NCBI RefSeq assembly: GCF_000220505.1
Contig: NZ_AFPJ01000015.1
Coordinates: forward strand, 1-45,937
From: Microbulbifer agarilyticus S89
GTDB taxonomy: Bacteria; Pseudomonadota; Gammaproteobacteria; Pseudomonadales; Cellvibrionaceae
Length of the DNA stretch: 45,937 nt
Direction of reading: 5' to 3'
Under the pieces are notes generated by a model that made no database searches, had not been told where the DNA came from, and saw nothing but the letters and a program-made list of their open reading frames with translations. Position numbers and translations under genes: made by a program. Below, piece by piece: positions 18,194 to 25,567 of this stretch. Position 1 is the stretch's first letter. Each line of letters starts with the position of its first letter.

Positions 18194-18778
18194 TTAAAAA
18201 TGCGTATCGATGTGCGCGGCAAATCGTTTGAAGTCGTTTTCAACATCCGCATTTTTCATCACGTCATAACACGCAAAGGTGGCAAGAGGTTCCATGCCGA
18301 AGAAGCGGAAGTTCATATGCATGGGGAAGAACAAATCATCCACGCCTTTCCCCTGGAATAAGTACTCGCTGGCATCATTAAATGCCTCTTCCGGCGCATT
18401 AAAAGTGAGCGACAACATGTACTTTTTGCCGGTCAGGGTACCGCCCGCACCGTAATTCTTTTTCGGCGCATCATGGTGCCGACCGTCGCCCTCGCACAGG
18501 GCGCCGGACATACCCGCGGTGTACACCTCGTCCATGTATTTTTTAAACTTCCACGGCACCCCCATCCAGTTCACCGGTGTTTGCAGCAAGACCACATCCG
18601 CCCACTGGTGACTTTCCAATTCTGCGTCTACATCCCAGCCATTATCGACCTCCACCAGGCGTACCGCGTGCCCTTTGGACTGCAGCTGCTCGGTAGCGCG
18701 ACTGACCAGTGATTCATTCAGACGCCCTTCCGCGAACGGATACTTCTGATGTGCATTGATGATAAGAACTTTTTTCAC
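18194..18778 (-). CDS. mdaB: MdaB-like NAD(P)H quinone oxidoreductase
   Basis: The 194-residue flavodoxin-fold protein starts [19 protein letters not shown] and contains [24 protein letters not shown] and [20 protein letters not shown]. It matches MdaB (modulator of drug activity B), an FAD-dependent enzyme that reduces quinones by two electrons. Translation begins at a GTG (18776-18778) with GGGAGGT upstream. It is divergent from an HxlR-type repressor, and the shared region contains repeated GGTTACC half-sites. Electrophile- or quinone-responsive control is therefore likely. HxlR regulators commonly sit beside such oxidoreductases. Confidence 0.9.
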   Translation of the reverse strand: MKKVLIINAHQKYPFAEGRLNESLVSRATEQLQSKGHAVRLVEVDNGWDVDAELESHQWADVVLLQTPVNWMGVPWKFKKYMDEVYTAGMSGALCEGDGRHHDAPKKNYGAGGTLTGKKYMLSLTFNAPEEAFNDASEYLFQGKGVDDLFFPMHMNFRFFGMEPLATFACYDVMKNADVENDFKRFAAHIDTHF

Positions 18779-18813
18779 CGTGACCTCCCGTTGCTCAACC
18801 CCGATATTTAATC

Positions 18814-18891
18814 AGGTTACTAATGTATACCTGGAATACTATGGTAACCTTAGTGCGCGGTTCAATTAGTTACTTTTTGGTTACCTGGAAT
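18814..18891. promoter_or_regulatory. Repeated operator-like motifs between mdaB and hxlR
   Basis: Two kinds of repeat lie in the divergent intergenic region. AGGTTACT (18814-18821) faces GGTAACCT (18843-18850) as an imperfect inverted repeat, and GGTTACC recurs at 18879-18885. Separately, TACCTGGAAT occurs twice as a direct repeat, at 18828-18837 and 18882-18891, 54 bp apart. These are the likely binding sites of the adjacent HxlR regulator. Which motif it reads cannot be decided from sequence alone. Confidence 0.5.
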
Positions 18892-18960
18892 CGCTTCGTC
18901 CCACAGCCGTATGCAGACCAAAACGGCGCGAACAATCAGTCAGATCTGGGAGGTACCGGC

Positions 18961-19335
18961 ATGGCGCCAACGGGAAGTATCCGTATCGAAACCGACGAGC
19001 GCGGACGCAAGCGCAGTATTGCGCCCTGCATGGAGCCCTGTGCAATTGAAAAGGGAATGCGTCTGATCGGAGGCAAGTGGACCGGATCCATCATTTACCA
19101 CCTGAAAGATGAGCCAGTGCGGTTTAACGATCTAGTGCGAATGCTGGGCGGGGCGAGTAAGAAAATCATCGACCAGCGGTTAAAGGAATTGGAGTCCCGT
19201 GGCATGGTCATTCGCAATGTAATCAGCGAGCGACCAGTGGCAGTCACCTACGAACTTACCGCCTTCGGCCGCAGCGCGCTGGACATACTGGAACAGCTGC
19301 GCGCCTGGTCAGAGAGCAACGCCGTTACACTGTGA
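18961..19335 (+). CDS. HxlR-family transcriptional regulator
   Basis: The 124-residue protein carries the HxlR winged helix: CAIEKGMRLIGGKWTGSIIYHL, given in part as GMRLIGGKWTGSIIYHL, then RFNDLVRMLGGASKKIIDQRLKELE and a VTYELTAFGRS wing. HxlR proteins often sense aldehydes, quinones or other electrophiles through a cysteine in the N-terminal segment; here Cys residues occur in IAPCMEPCAIEKG. The start at 18961 is chosen over 18823 because GGGAGGT stands nine bases ahead and the longer version would run through the operator region. It is divergent from mdaB. Its last 11 bases overlap the 3' end of the convergent quinone oxidoreductase gene. Confidence 0.88.
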   Translation: MAPTGSIRIETDERGRKRSIAPCMEPCAIEKGMRLIGGKWTGSIIYHLKDEPVRFNDLVRMLGGASKKIIDQRLKELESRGMVIRNVISERPVAVTYELTAFGRSALDILEQLRAWSESNAVTL

Positions 19336-20347
19336 GAACCACCTTACCCATGGAAGTGCCACTGCGCAGGCACTCGATGGCATCGTGGGCCTGCGCAAAG
19401 TCGTATTCATGACCGACATGGGGTGCAGGCAAATCCAGGCTTGCGCAGCCGCTCAACAGCTCATCGAACAGGGCCTGTTCCTGCCACAGCCAAATCAGGT
19501 TAAATGCCAGCACCGATTTGTTGGTGCTGATCATATCCATCACGTCATAGCGCGGACGCTTCAGGTACAACCAGGCTGCTTTCAGCCAATTGGGTTTATC
19601 CCCGGGGGTGAACTCCGCCGCACCGAAGACTACCAAGCGTCCGGTGGGCGCGAGCGCCGCAAAGCACTGCTGCTGAAGCTTGCCACCAATTCCATCGAGA
19701 ATGGCATGCAGTGGTTGGCCACTCAACTGCAGCTTTAACTGATCGGAGAAATGCTCGCCGCGCACAATCACATCGGAAAAACCCTGCGCGGCAAGAAATT
19801 CGCGTTTGTTTTCCGCACTCACAGTGCCGATGGGATTGGCCCCCATCTGTGCAGCCATGCGCATCGCCTGCAAGCCAACTCCCCCCGCGGCACTTTGGAT
19901 CAGCACCTGCTGTCCCGGCCTTACGGCCGCAAGGTCGGTCAATGCATAGTAGGCCGTGAGGCTCTGGGCTGGAAAAGCGGCGCCTTCGGCAAAACTCCAG
20001 GTATCCGGGATCTTGCGGCAGTGTTGTGCGGGAACATCGATCACGGTGGCATAGCCACCAAAACGGGTACAACCGTATACACGGTCGCCCAACTGCAGAT
20101 CTGTTTGCGTATCTGCGGCCACTTCACTTACCACGCCGGAAAATTCCAGGCCGGGGATAAAACTTCCCTCCGGGGTCGCGGAATACAAACCGGTCAGTGC
20201 AAAAATATCTGCGAAATTAAGCCCGACGGATTTGACTGCCACGCGCACCTTGCCACTGGCGAGGGGCGCAAGAGGCTCTTCTATCAGCCGAAGACTGCTG
20301 ATCGCACCGGCCTTGTGTGTGCGCCATACGTGCCGGGTTTGCTCCAT
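19325..20347 (-). CDS. Zinc-free MDR alcohol dehydrogenase / quinone oxidoreductase-like protein
   Basis: The 340-residue medium-chain reductase has a GroES-like N-terminal fold (VGLNFADIFALTGLY, PGLEFSGVVSEV) and a Rossmann NADPH site (LIQSAAGGVGLQAMRMAAQMGA). The catalytic and structural zinc cysteines of true alcohol dehydrogenases are absent, which points to the quinone oxidoreductase / VAT-1-like group. It probably reduces quinones or enones with NADPH. AAGGAA precedes the ATG. Its neighbour HxlR and the nearby mdaB suggest a shared quinone or electrophile detoxification theme, although the genes are on different transcripts. Confidence 0.85.
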   Translation of the reverse strand: MEQTRHVWRTHKAGAISSLRLIEEPLAPLASGKVRVAVKSVGLNFADIFALTGLYSATPEGSFIPGLEFSGVVSEVAADTQTDLQLGDRVYGCTRFGGYATVIDVPAQHCRKIPDTWSFAEGAAFPAQSLTAYYALTDLAAVRPGQQVLIQSAAGGVGLQAMRMAAQMGANPIGTVSAENKREFLAAQGFSDVIVRGEHFSDQLKLQLSGQPLHAILDGIGGKLQQQCFAALAPTGRLVVFGAAEFTPGDKPNWLKAAWLYLKRPRYDVMDMISTNKSVLAFNLIWLWQEQALFDELLSGCASLDLPAPHVGHEYDFAQAHDAIECLRSGTSMGKVVLTV

Positions 20348-20484
20348 CTGCTATTCCTTAGTTTTATTTTCCAAGCCCCGCTTGGGATCGGTGCCGCGAA
20401 GTCTTGAGATTGGTATAAGAGAGTAACGATATTCCGGGGGCAAGCGCCAGCGAACTGTGTATGGCTCACCGGTCGATGTGAAGT

Positions 20485-20520
20485 TTGTCCCACTTCCTTT
20501 CATGCTGTATAACCATACAG
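20485..20520 (+). promoter_or_regulatory. SOS promoter with LexA box before the FAN1-type gene
   Basis: TTGTCC (20485-20490) and TATAAC (20508-20513), 17 bases apart, form a good sigma-70 promoter. A perfect LexA box, CTGTATAACCATACAG (20505-20520), overlaps the -10. CTGT-N8-ACAG with an AT-rich core is the gammaproteobacterial LexA consensus. It sits 56 bases upstream of the chosen start codon at 20577 and points at the three-gene nuclease/helicase/peptidase cluster. LexA repression and DNA-damage induction follow directly from the known consensus, though not tested here. Confidence 0.85.
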
Positions 20521-20576
20521 TTAAAGACGATGCCTATACCCCGCAACCAGAATTGGTCTCCCCCACTAAGACGCCC

Positions 20577-22244
20577 ATGGCCGAGCCTATTGAACTGGCA
20601 CCAGACTATTACCTGAGCAATTTCCACGCCCTCGTGGACTTTGTGGTGACGCGCTATGCGCCGCTATTGTCTGACGAAGAACGGAGCTTCCATCAGTGCT
20701 TCAGTGCACTCGATACCGACAGCCAGCGGCTCTACGTACGCCTGTTGTCACGCAAGGGGGTGCCCACTTCCACCGGCGCACTGTTTCGACAATCTAAACT
20801 GGCGTACCAGGAAATTCACAATCTGCGGCAAGCAGCAGACACCCTGGTAGCCAACCGCCTGTTCCTGCGCGACCCGGCACTGGACCTGACAGAAATTCTG
20901 TCGCTGTTCACCAAAAACGAACTACTTGCCAGCAGTAACGAACCACTGCCCAAGGCACTCAAGCGCCCGGCACTGGAGCAAGCTCTTCTGGAGCAGGACC
21001 ACGCCACTGTGCATGCACGGCTCACCCGTGGTGAACCACTGCTCGCAGTACAAGCGGCGGCACACTTCGAGACCTTCAAGCTATTGTTCTTCGGCAACCT
21101 GAATCAGGACCTTACCGATTACGTGCTGCGGGATCTTGGACTGTTTCGCTACGAAAATTATCCGTTGGAGCAGTCACAACTGCCATTTAAAAGCCGCGCA
21201 CAGGTCGAGCGCCATCTGCTTTTTTACTCGTGTCTGGCACAAGCGGAGCAAGTGCTCTGCGAAGATGCGGAGGCCATCAGTACTCTGGCCGCCGAACTGC
21301 CGGAAAGTGTAGAGGGTGATACCACGCTGCAACGGCGACTGGATCGCTTGCGCCTGGCACTGGCACGCCAGCTGGAGCGGCTGCATGCATTGGACACGGC
21401 CAGTAGCCTGTACCTGCAGTGTCAGCGCCCGCCGGCGCGTGAACGCCGCGCCCGTATCGCCGCCAGTCAAGGCGACACCGATTCCGCACTGACAATTTGT
21501 GCACAGATACTGGCGCAGCCCGAGAATGAGCAGGAGCGCGCATTTGCGGCGAGCTTCGGCCATCGCACCGCCAAGAAAACGCCACACTGCGATACCTGGC
21601 CTGCGCCAAAGCGTTATCGGGCACCCACACATACCGTGACCCTCGTGCAAACCGATCAAAGGGTCGAAGTCCGGGCTGCACAATATCTCGCTGAAATCGC
21701 ACCCGGCAGTCAGTGCTTTTATGTGGAAAACACCCTGATCAACGGCGTATTAGGCCTGGCGATATGGGATATCCTGTTCGCGCCGATCCCCGGTGCTTTC
21801 TTCAATCCATTTCAGGTTGCACCGAGCGATTTTCGCAGCGCAGATTTTTATCCTCAGCGCCGCGCCGCTTTTACCCAGCGGCTTGCAGAACTCAAGCAAG
21901 CCGGGCTCGATGATTGGGTATGGCACCACTTCGGCGAGAAGTGGGGTATTGCCAATCCGCTGGTGCACTGGGAAGCACTTTCGGAGCCACTACTGACACT
22001 GGCGCTGTCCCAGATCCCAACCGAGCACTGGCTGGCATTGTTTCGCCGGTTGCTGGATGACATTGGCCAACACCGCAGTGGCCTTCCTGACCTGATTCTG
22101 TTCCCCGCCGGGGGCGGCTATGAACTAGTGGAAGTCAAGGGCCCTGGAGACCGCCTGCAACAAAACCAGCAGCGTTGGCTGGCTTATTTCGCCCAGCACC
22201 AGATCCCCCACCGGGTGCTACATGTTGAGTGGGGCACCTTGTGA
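20577..22244 (+). CDS. FAN1-type VRR-NUC nuclease
   Basis: The 555-residue protein ends in a VRR-NUC (PD-(D/E)XK) nuclease domain. The visible catalytic set is Asp505 in GLPDLIL and Glu519-x-Lys521 in VEVKGPGDRL, followed by QNQQRW. Length and layout match bacterial FAN1 (Pseudomonas FAN1 is about 560 residues): an N-terminal SAP-like/DNA-binding region and helical TPR-like middle precede the nuclease. FAN1 enzymes cleave 5' flaps and unhook interstrand crosslinks. The upstream in-frame starts (20457, 20502) lie in the promoter/LexA box, so 20577 is preferred despite a poor ribosome site. Its stop overlaps the helicase start by four bases (GTGA). Confidence 0.9.
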   Translation: MAEPIELAPDYYLSNFHALVDFVVTRYAPLLSDEERSFHQCFSALDTDSQRLYVRLLSRKGVPTSTGALFRQSKLAYQEIHNLRQAADTLVANRLFLRDPALDLTEILSLFTKNELLASSNEPLPKALKRPALEQALLEQDHATVHARLTRGEPLLAVQAAAHFETFKLLFFGNLNQDLTDYVLRDLGLFRYENYPLEQSQLPFKSRAQVERHLLFYSCLAQAEQVLCEDAEAISTLAAELPESVEGDTTLQRRLDRLRLALARQLERLHALDTASSLYLQCQRPPARERRARIAASQGDTDSALTICAQILAQPENEQERAFAASFGHRTAKKTPHCDTWPAPKRYRAPTHTVTLVQTDQRVEVRAAQYLAEIAPGSQCFYVENTLINGVLGLAIWDILFAPIPGAFFNPFQVAPSDFRSADFYPQRRAAFTQRLAELKQAGLDDWVWHHFGEKWGIANPLVHWEALSEPLLTLALSQIPTEHWLALFRRLLDDIGQHRSGLPDLILFPAGGGYELVEVKGPGDRLQQNQQRWLAYFAQHQIPHRVLHVEWGTL

Positions 22245-24748
22245 GCGGCACCGAGATAAGCCGTGTAAGCAAGGATGAATGCCAGACAAAATCCGAAGAT
22301 GTCCTGCAGCTCTCGGTCGGGGAGTTGGTGGAGTTTGCCTGTCGCAGTGGCGACCTGGTCAGCGAACAACGGCACGGCGGCCCCACTGCCGCAGAGGGCA
22401 TCCGCGCGCACCAGCGCCTGCAACGCAAACGCCCGAAAGGCAGCGAGGCGGAATATCGCCTGCAGGTGGAACTGGAGCAGGACGGCCAAGCAGTGGCGCT
22501 GAATGGGCGCGTCGACATACTGCACCCCCAGGTGGACCTGCACACCCCTGTCCAACTCGATGAGATCAAAACTACCTACGTGCCACCGGAGATGCTCGCG
22601 GAATCCGCACGCGCCCTGCACTGGGCACAGCTGAAAATCTACGGCTTTTGTTACGGCCTGCAGCACCAGTTCACGGCCGATACACCTGTAGCCCTGCAAA
22701 TGCTCTGGCACAACCTCAAGGACAAGAAAACCTACCCCGAATCCCGCGAGTTCCGTTGGGGAGAACTTGAGACCTTTACCCGCGAAGCGCTCACCACCTA
22801 CTTAGAATGGCATCGGTGCTGGCAGGCGCACCGGCATGCCGTACACGATTCAGCTCGAGCGCTGACATTCCCATTTCCAAATTACCGCGCCGGCCAGCGT
22901 GAACTGGCGGTAGCCGCCTACCGCTGCCTGCGCGACGGTGGCGAGCTGGTGGTGGAGGCACCCACCGGTATCGGCAAGACCATCAGTACGCTGTTCCCGG
23001 CCATCAAGGCGATGGGAGAAACCCGGCTCGATCAGCTGGTTTACCTGACCGCAAAAAATTCCGGCCGCCAGGTAGTGCGGGAAACGGCCACACGCTTGCA
23101 TGATCGCGGACTAACTCTGTCGGTGCTGGAGATTCAGGCGCGGGACAAGACCTGTGCATGCAGCCAGGGCCTGTGTAGCCGCGACGACGCCGGGATTTGC
23201 CCACGCACGCGCAACTTCTTCGACCGCTTGCCGCAAGCGCGTACCAACCTCCTGGGCAAACCGCTACTGACCCCGGAAGTGATTGCCGAGGAAGCCGACC
23301 GCCTGCAGCTGTGCCCCTTCGAACTGTCGCTACAGATGCGCCCCTGGGTGGATCTGGTGGTATGCGATTTCAACTACGTATTTGACCCCTTGGTGCAAAT
23401 GCACGGTTTGCTGGACACCAGCCGGCAGCGGGCTCTGTTAGTCGATGAAGCGCACAATCTGGGGGATCGCGCCCGCAACATGTTCAGCGCAACCCTCAAA
23501 CGCAGCGACAGCCGCCATGCCGCAGCCACCTGTAAAAGTTCCCATCCGAGCCTGCATCGGGCTATCCAGTCTCTGGTCAGAGCACTGGACAAATGGGTAG
23601 GGGAGCAGCGCGGCAATGCAGAGGGTCCGGCAGAGAACACTGCCGAGATATCCACAGCGGCAAATTTTCCCACCGCGGGAACAAAAAATCGCGAGCTGTG
23701 GATAACTTCACTGAGCGACGGCGCACCGCAAAAGATCAGTGCCGCAGTGCAAAAAGTGCTGCTGGTTGTGAACCAGTTGTGGGAGCAAGGCCAGCAACCA
23801 CCCGAAGACATCAATGACTGGCTGCGGTCGCTATTTCGCTATCAGGTGATTGAACAGTCGGTGGCGGAGCAGCACCGCTGTATTACCCGCGCCCAGAGCG
23901 CTTCCAAGCCGGATAGCCGCTGGCGGGAACAGGAAGTCGAATTACTGTGCCTGAATGCCGCCACGTATTTACGGCAGGGATACCAAGCCTTCCACGCGGT
24001 CATCGGATTTTCCGCCACCCTGCGCCCGCCCGGCTACATCTACCAGCAGCTCGGCTGGCAACAGGATGCCCCTTACCTTGCCCTGCCCTCGCCATTTCGC
24101 AGCGAACAGCTGGGGCTGTTCCTGTGTCCATATGTAGATACCCGCTACCGTGCACGGGACCGGGCCGGTGAGCAGCTGGTGGAGCTGATTGCACGCACGT
24201 ATCAAAGCCGCCCGGGTAACTACCTGGTGTTCTTCCCTTCCTACCGCTTCCTGCAACAGGTCGCCGAACGCTTCGCCAGTGCCTACCCGGAGATCCCACT
24301 GCTGCTACAGGAATCCGGCAGCTCCGATCAGCAGCGCGCGGAATTCCTGCAGCAGTTTCAGGCCGGCAACCGCACCCTGGGGTTTGCCATTATGGGGGGT
24401 ATCTTCGGTGAAGGGATCGACTATGTAGGCGAACAGCTGATCGGTACCATTGTGGTCGGCACCGGCCTGCCGCAGGTCAATGAAGAGCAGGAACTGTTGC
24501 GCGCAACCTGGGAGCAGCAAGGGGAAAATGGCTTTGACATCGCCTATCGCTACCCCGGGCTCACCCGGGTGCTGCAAACCGCCGGGCGGGTAATACGCAC
24601 AGAGAGCGACCGCGGCGTAGTGATTCTGGCAGACTACCGCTTCGCCGACCCGTTTTATCGGGCCCTTTACCCACAGCACTGGCAACCACACAGCTGCCGC
24701 AACGGTCAGTCGCTGTCCGACGCACTGGCAAGGTTCTGGAACGAATAG
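22241..24748 (+). CDS. RecB/Cas4-like nuclease fused to DinG/XPD-type Fe-S helicase
   Basis: The 835-residue protein has two parts. Residues ~20-200 look like a PD-(D/E)XK nuclease: Asp92 in GRVD, Glu108-x-Lys110 in DEIKT and a QxxxY motif (QLKIY), as in RecB and Cas4. From ~210 on it is an SF2 XPD/DinG helicase: Walker A EAPTGIGKT (239-247), DEAH box (402-405), motif V GGIFGEGIDY and motif VI QTAGRVIRTESDRG. Between Walker A and DEAH lie Cys305, 307, 312, 320 and 358, a likely [4Fe-4S] site as in XPD. GTG at 22241 gives a four-base overlap with the FAN1 gene and has GAGTGGGG upstream; an in-frame GTG at 22229 is the alternative. Confidence 0.88.
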   Translation: MSGTEISRVSKDECQTKSEDVLQLSVGELVEFACRSGDLVSEQRHGGPTAAEGIRAHQRLQRKRPKGSEAEYRLQVELEQDGQAVALNGRVDILHPQVDLHTPVQLDEIKTTYVPPEMLAESARALHWAQLKIYGFCYGLQHQFTADTPVALQMLWHNLKDKKTYPESREFRWGELETFTREALTTYLEWHRCWQAHRHAVHDSARALTFPFPNYRAGQRELAVAAYRCLRDGGELVVEAPTGIGKTISTLFPAIKAMGETRLDQLVYLTAKNSGRQVVRETATRLHDRGLTLSVLEIQARDKTCACSQGLCSRDDAGICPRTRNFFDRLPQARTNLLGKPLLTPEVIAEEADRLQLCPFELSLQMRPWVDLVVCDFNYVFDPLVQMHGLLDTSRQRALLVDEAHNLGDRARNMFSATLKRSDSRHAAATCKSSHPSLHRAIQSLVRALDKWVGEQRGNAEGPAENTAEISTAANFPTAGTKNRELWITSLSDGAPQKISAAVQKVLLVVNQLWEQGQQPPEDINDWLRSLFRYQVIEQSVAEQHRCITRAQSASKPDSRWREQEVELLCLNAATYLRQGYQAFHAVIGFSATLRPPGYIYQQLGWQQDAPYLALPSPFRSEQLGLFLCPYVDTRYRARDRAGEQLVELIARTYQSRPGNYLVFFPSYRFLQQVAERFASAYPEIPLLLQESGSSDQQRAEFLQQFQAGNRTLGFAIMGGIFGEGIDYVGEQLIGTIVVGTGLPQVNEEQELLRATWEQQGENGFDIAYRYPGLTRVLQTAGRVIRTESDRGVVILADYRFADPFYRALYPQHWQPHSCRNGQSLSDALARFWNE

Positions 24749-24760
24749 TCTTCTGCAAGC

Positions 24761-25567
24761 ATGGTTTTAGATCGCAAGTTTTACCGACGCAGCCCGCATC
24801 TCAACCCACACCTCAGCCCCCAATCGGGTGCACAGGAGACTGTGGGCTTTAACGATGTGCGCAAACGCTTCGACTTTCGTTCCATTGCTATTGGGCGCTG
24901 GGTCACCGAGGCGGAAAAAACCCGTGCGGCGGGATTGTTTTACGGCGCACTGGAAGATCTGATGACTATTCTACAGGGGCCGGAATTACTCATTTCCCTG
25001 CGCGGCACCCTCGCTTTCCAGTATGGCACCGGCGGCCGTCCGGGTATCTGTGCCCACTATGAGCCCGGAACCCGCACCTTTGCCCTGGCAAAAAACGCCG
25101 GCCCCGGCTCCATTGCCCACGAGTGGTTCCACGCGCTGGACCACTACCTCGCCGGCAAAGCGTTTAGCGATGCACCGGGCAACATGTTTGCCTCGGAAGC
25201 CTGGCTGCGCGAAGCCACACCGGTGCCCCACCCCATCAATGACCGGCTGTTTGCCTGTTTCCGCGCGATTATGCTGGATGAAAGTGGAGAACATCCCAGT
25301 GATATGTTCCGTGCATCAAAAGCGGCGGATAAGGCGAATGGCTGCGTCTACTACGCATCGCCGGCCGAGATGTGCGCGCGGGCCTTCGAAGCCTTTGTGC
25401 AGGATGCGACCATCTCCAATAATTTTCTGGTCGCCGGCACCAAGGCAACGGAAGAGGCAAGATTGGGGCTGTATCCACAGGACGCACAGCGCACGCGGAT
25501 CAATCTTGCCTTTACGGATTACTTCACTGTGCTGGGTGCGAGTTTGCGCCGCGCTGGTCAGCAATAA
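24761..25567 (+). CDS. CLCA_X family putative zinc metallopeptidase
   Basis: The 268-residue soluble protein contains SIAHEWFHALDHYLAG. His120, Glu121, His124 and His128 fit HExxHxxxH, a zinc-peptidase signature. Flanking segments (GTGGRPGICAHYEPGTRTFALA, given in part as GICAHYEPGTRTFALA, and YYASPAEMCARAFEAFVQD) match what I recall as the CLCA_X family, related to peptidase domains in polyvalent phage proteins. It begins 12 bp after the helicase and is probably co-transcribed under LexA. No signal peptide, so it acts in the cytoplasm. A DNA-protein-crosslink protease analogous to SPRTN/Wss1 is an attractive inference from context only. Its last 44 bases overlap the convergent DUF885 gene. 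Confidence 0.75.
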   Translation: MVLDRKFYRRSPHLNPHLSPQSGAQETVGFNDVRKRFDFRSIAIGRWVTEAEKTRAAGLFYGALEDLMTILQGPELLISLRGTLAFQYGTGGRPGICAHYEPGTRTFALAKNAGPGSIAHEWFHALDHYLAGKAFSDAPGNMFASEAWLREATPVPHPINDRLFACFRAIMLDESGEHPSDMFRASKAADKANGCVYYASPAEMCARAFEAFVQDATISNNFLVAGTKATEEARLGLYPQDAQRTRINLAFTDYFTVLGASLRRAGQQ

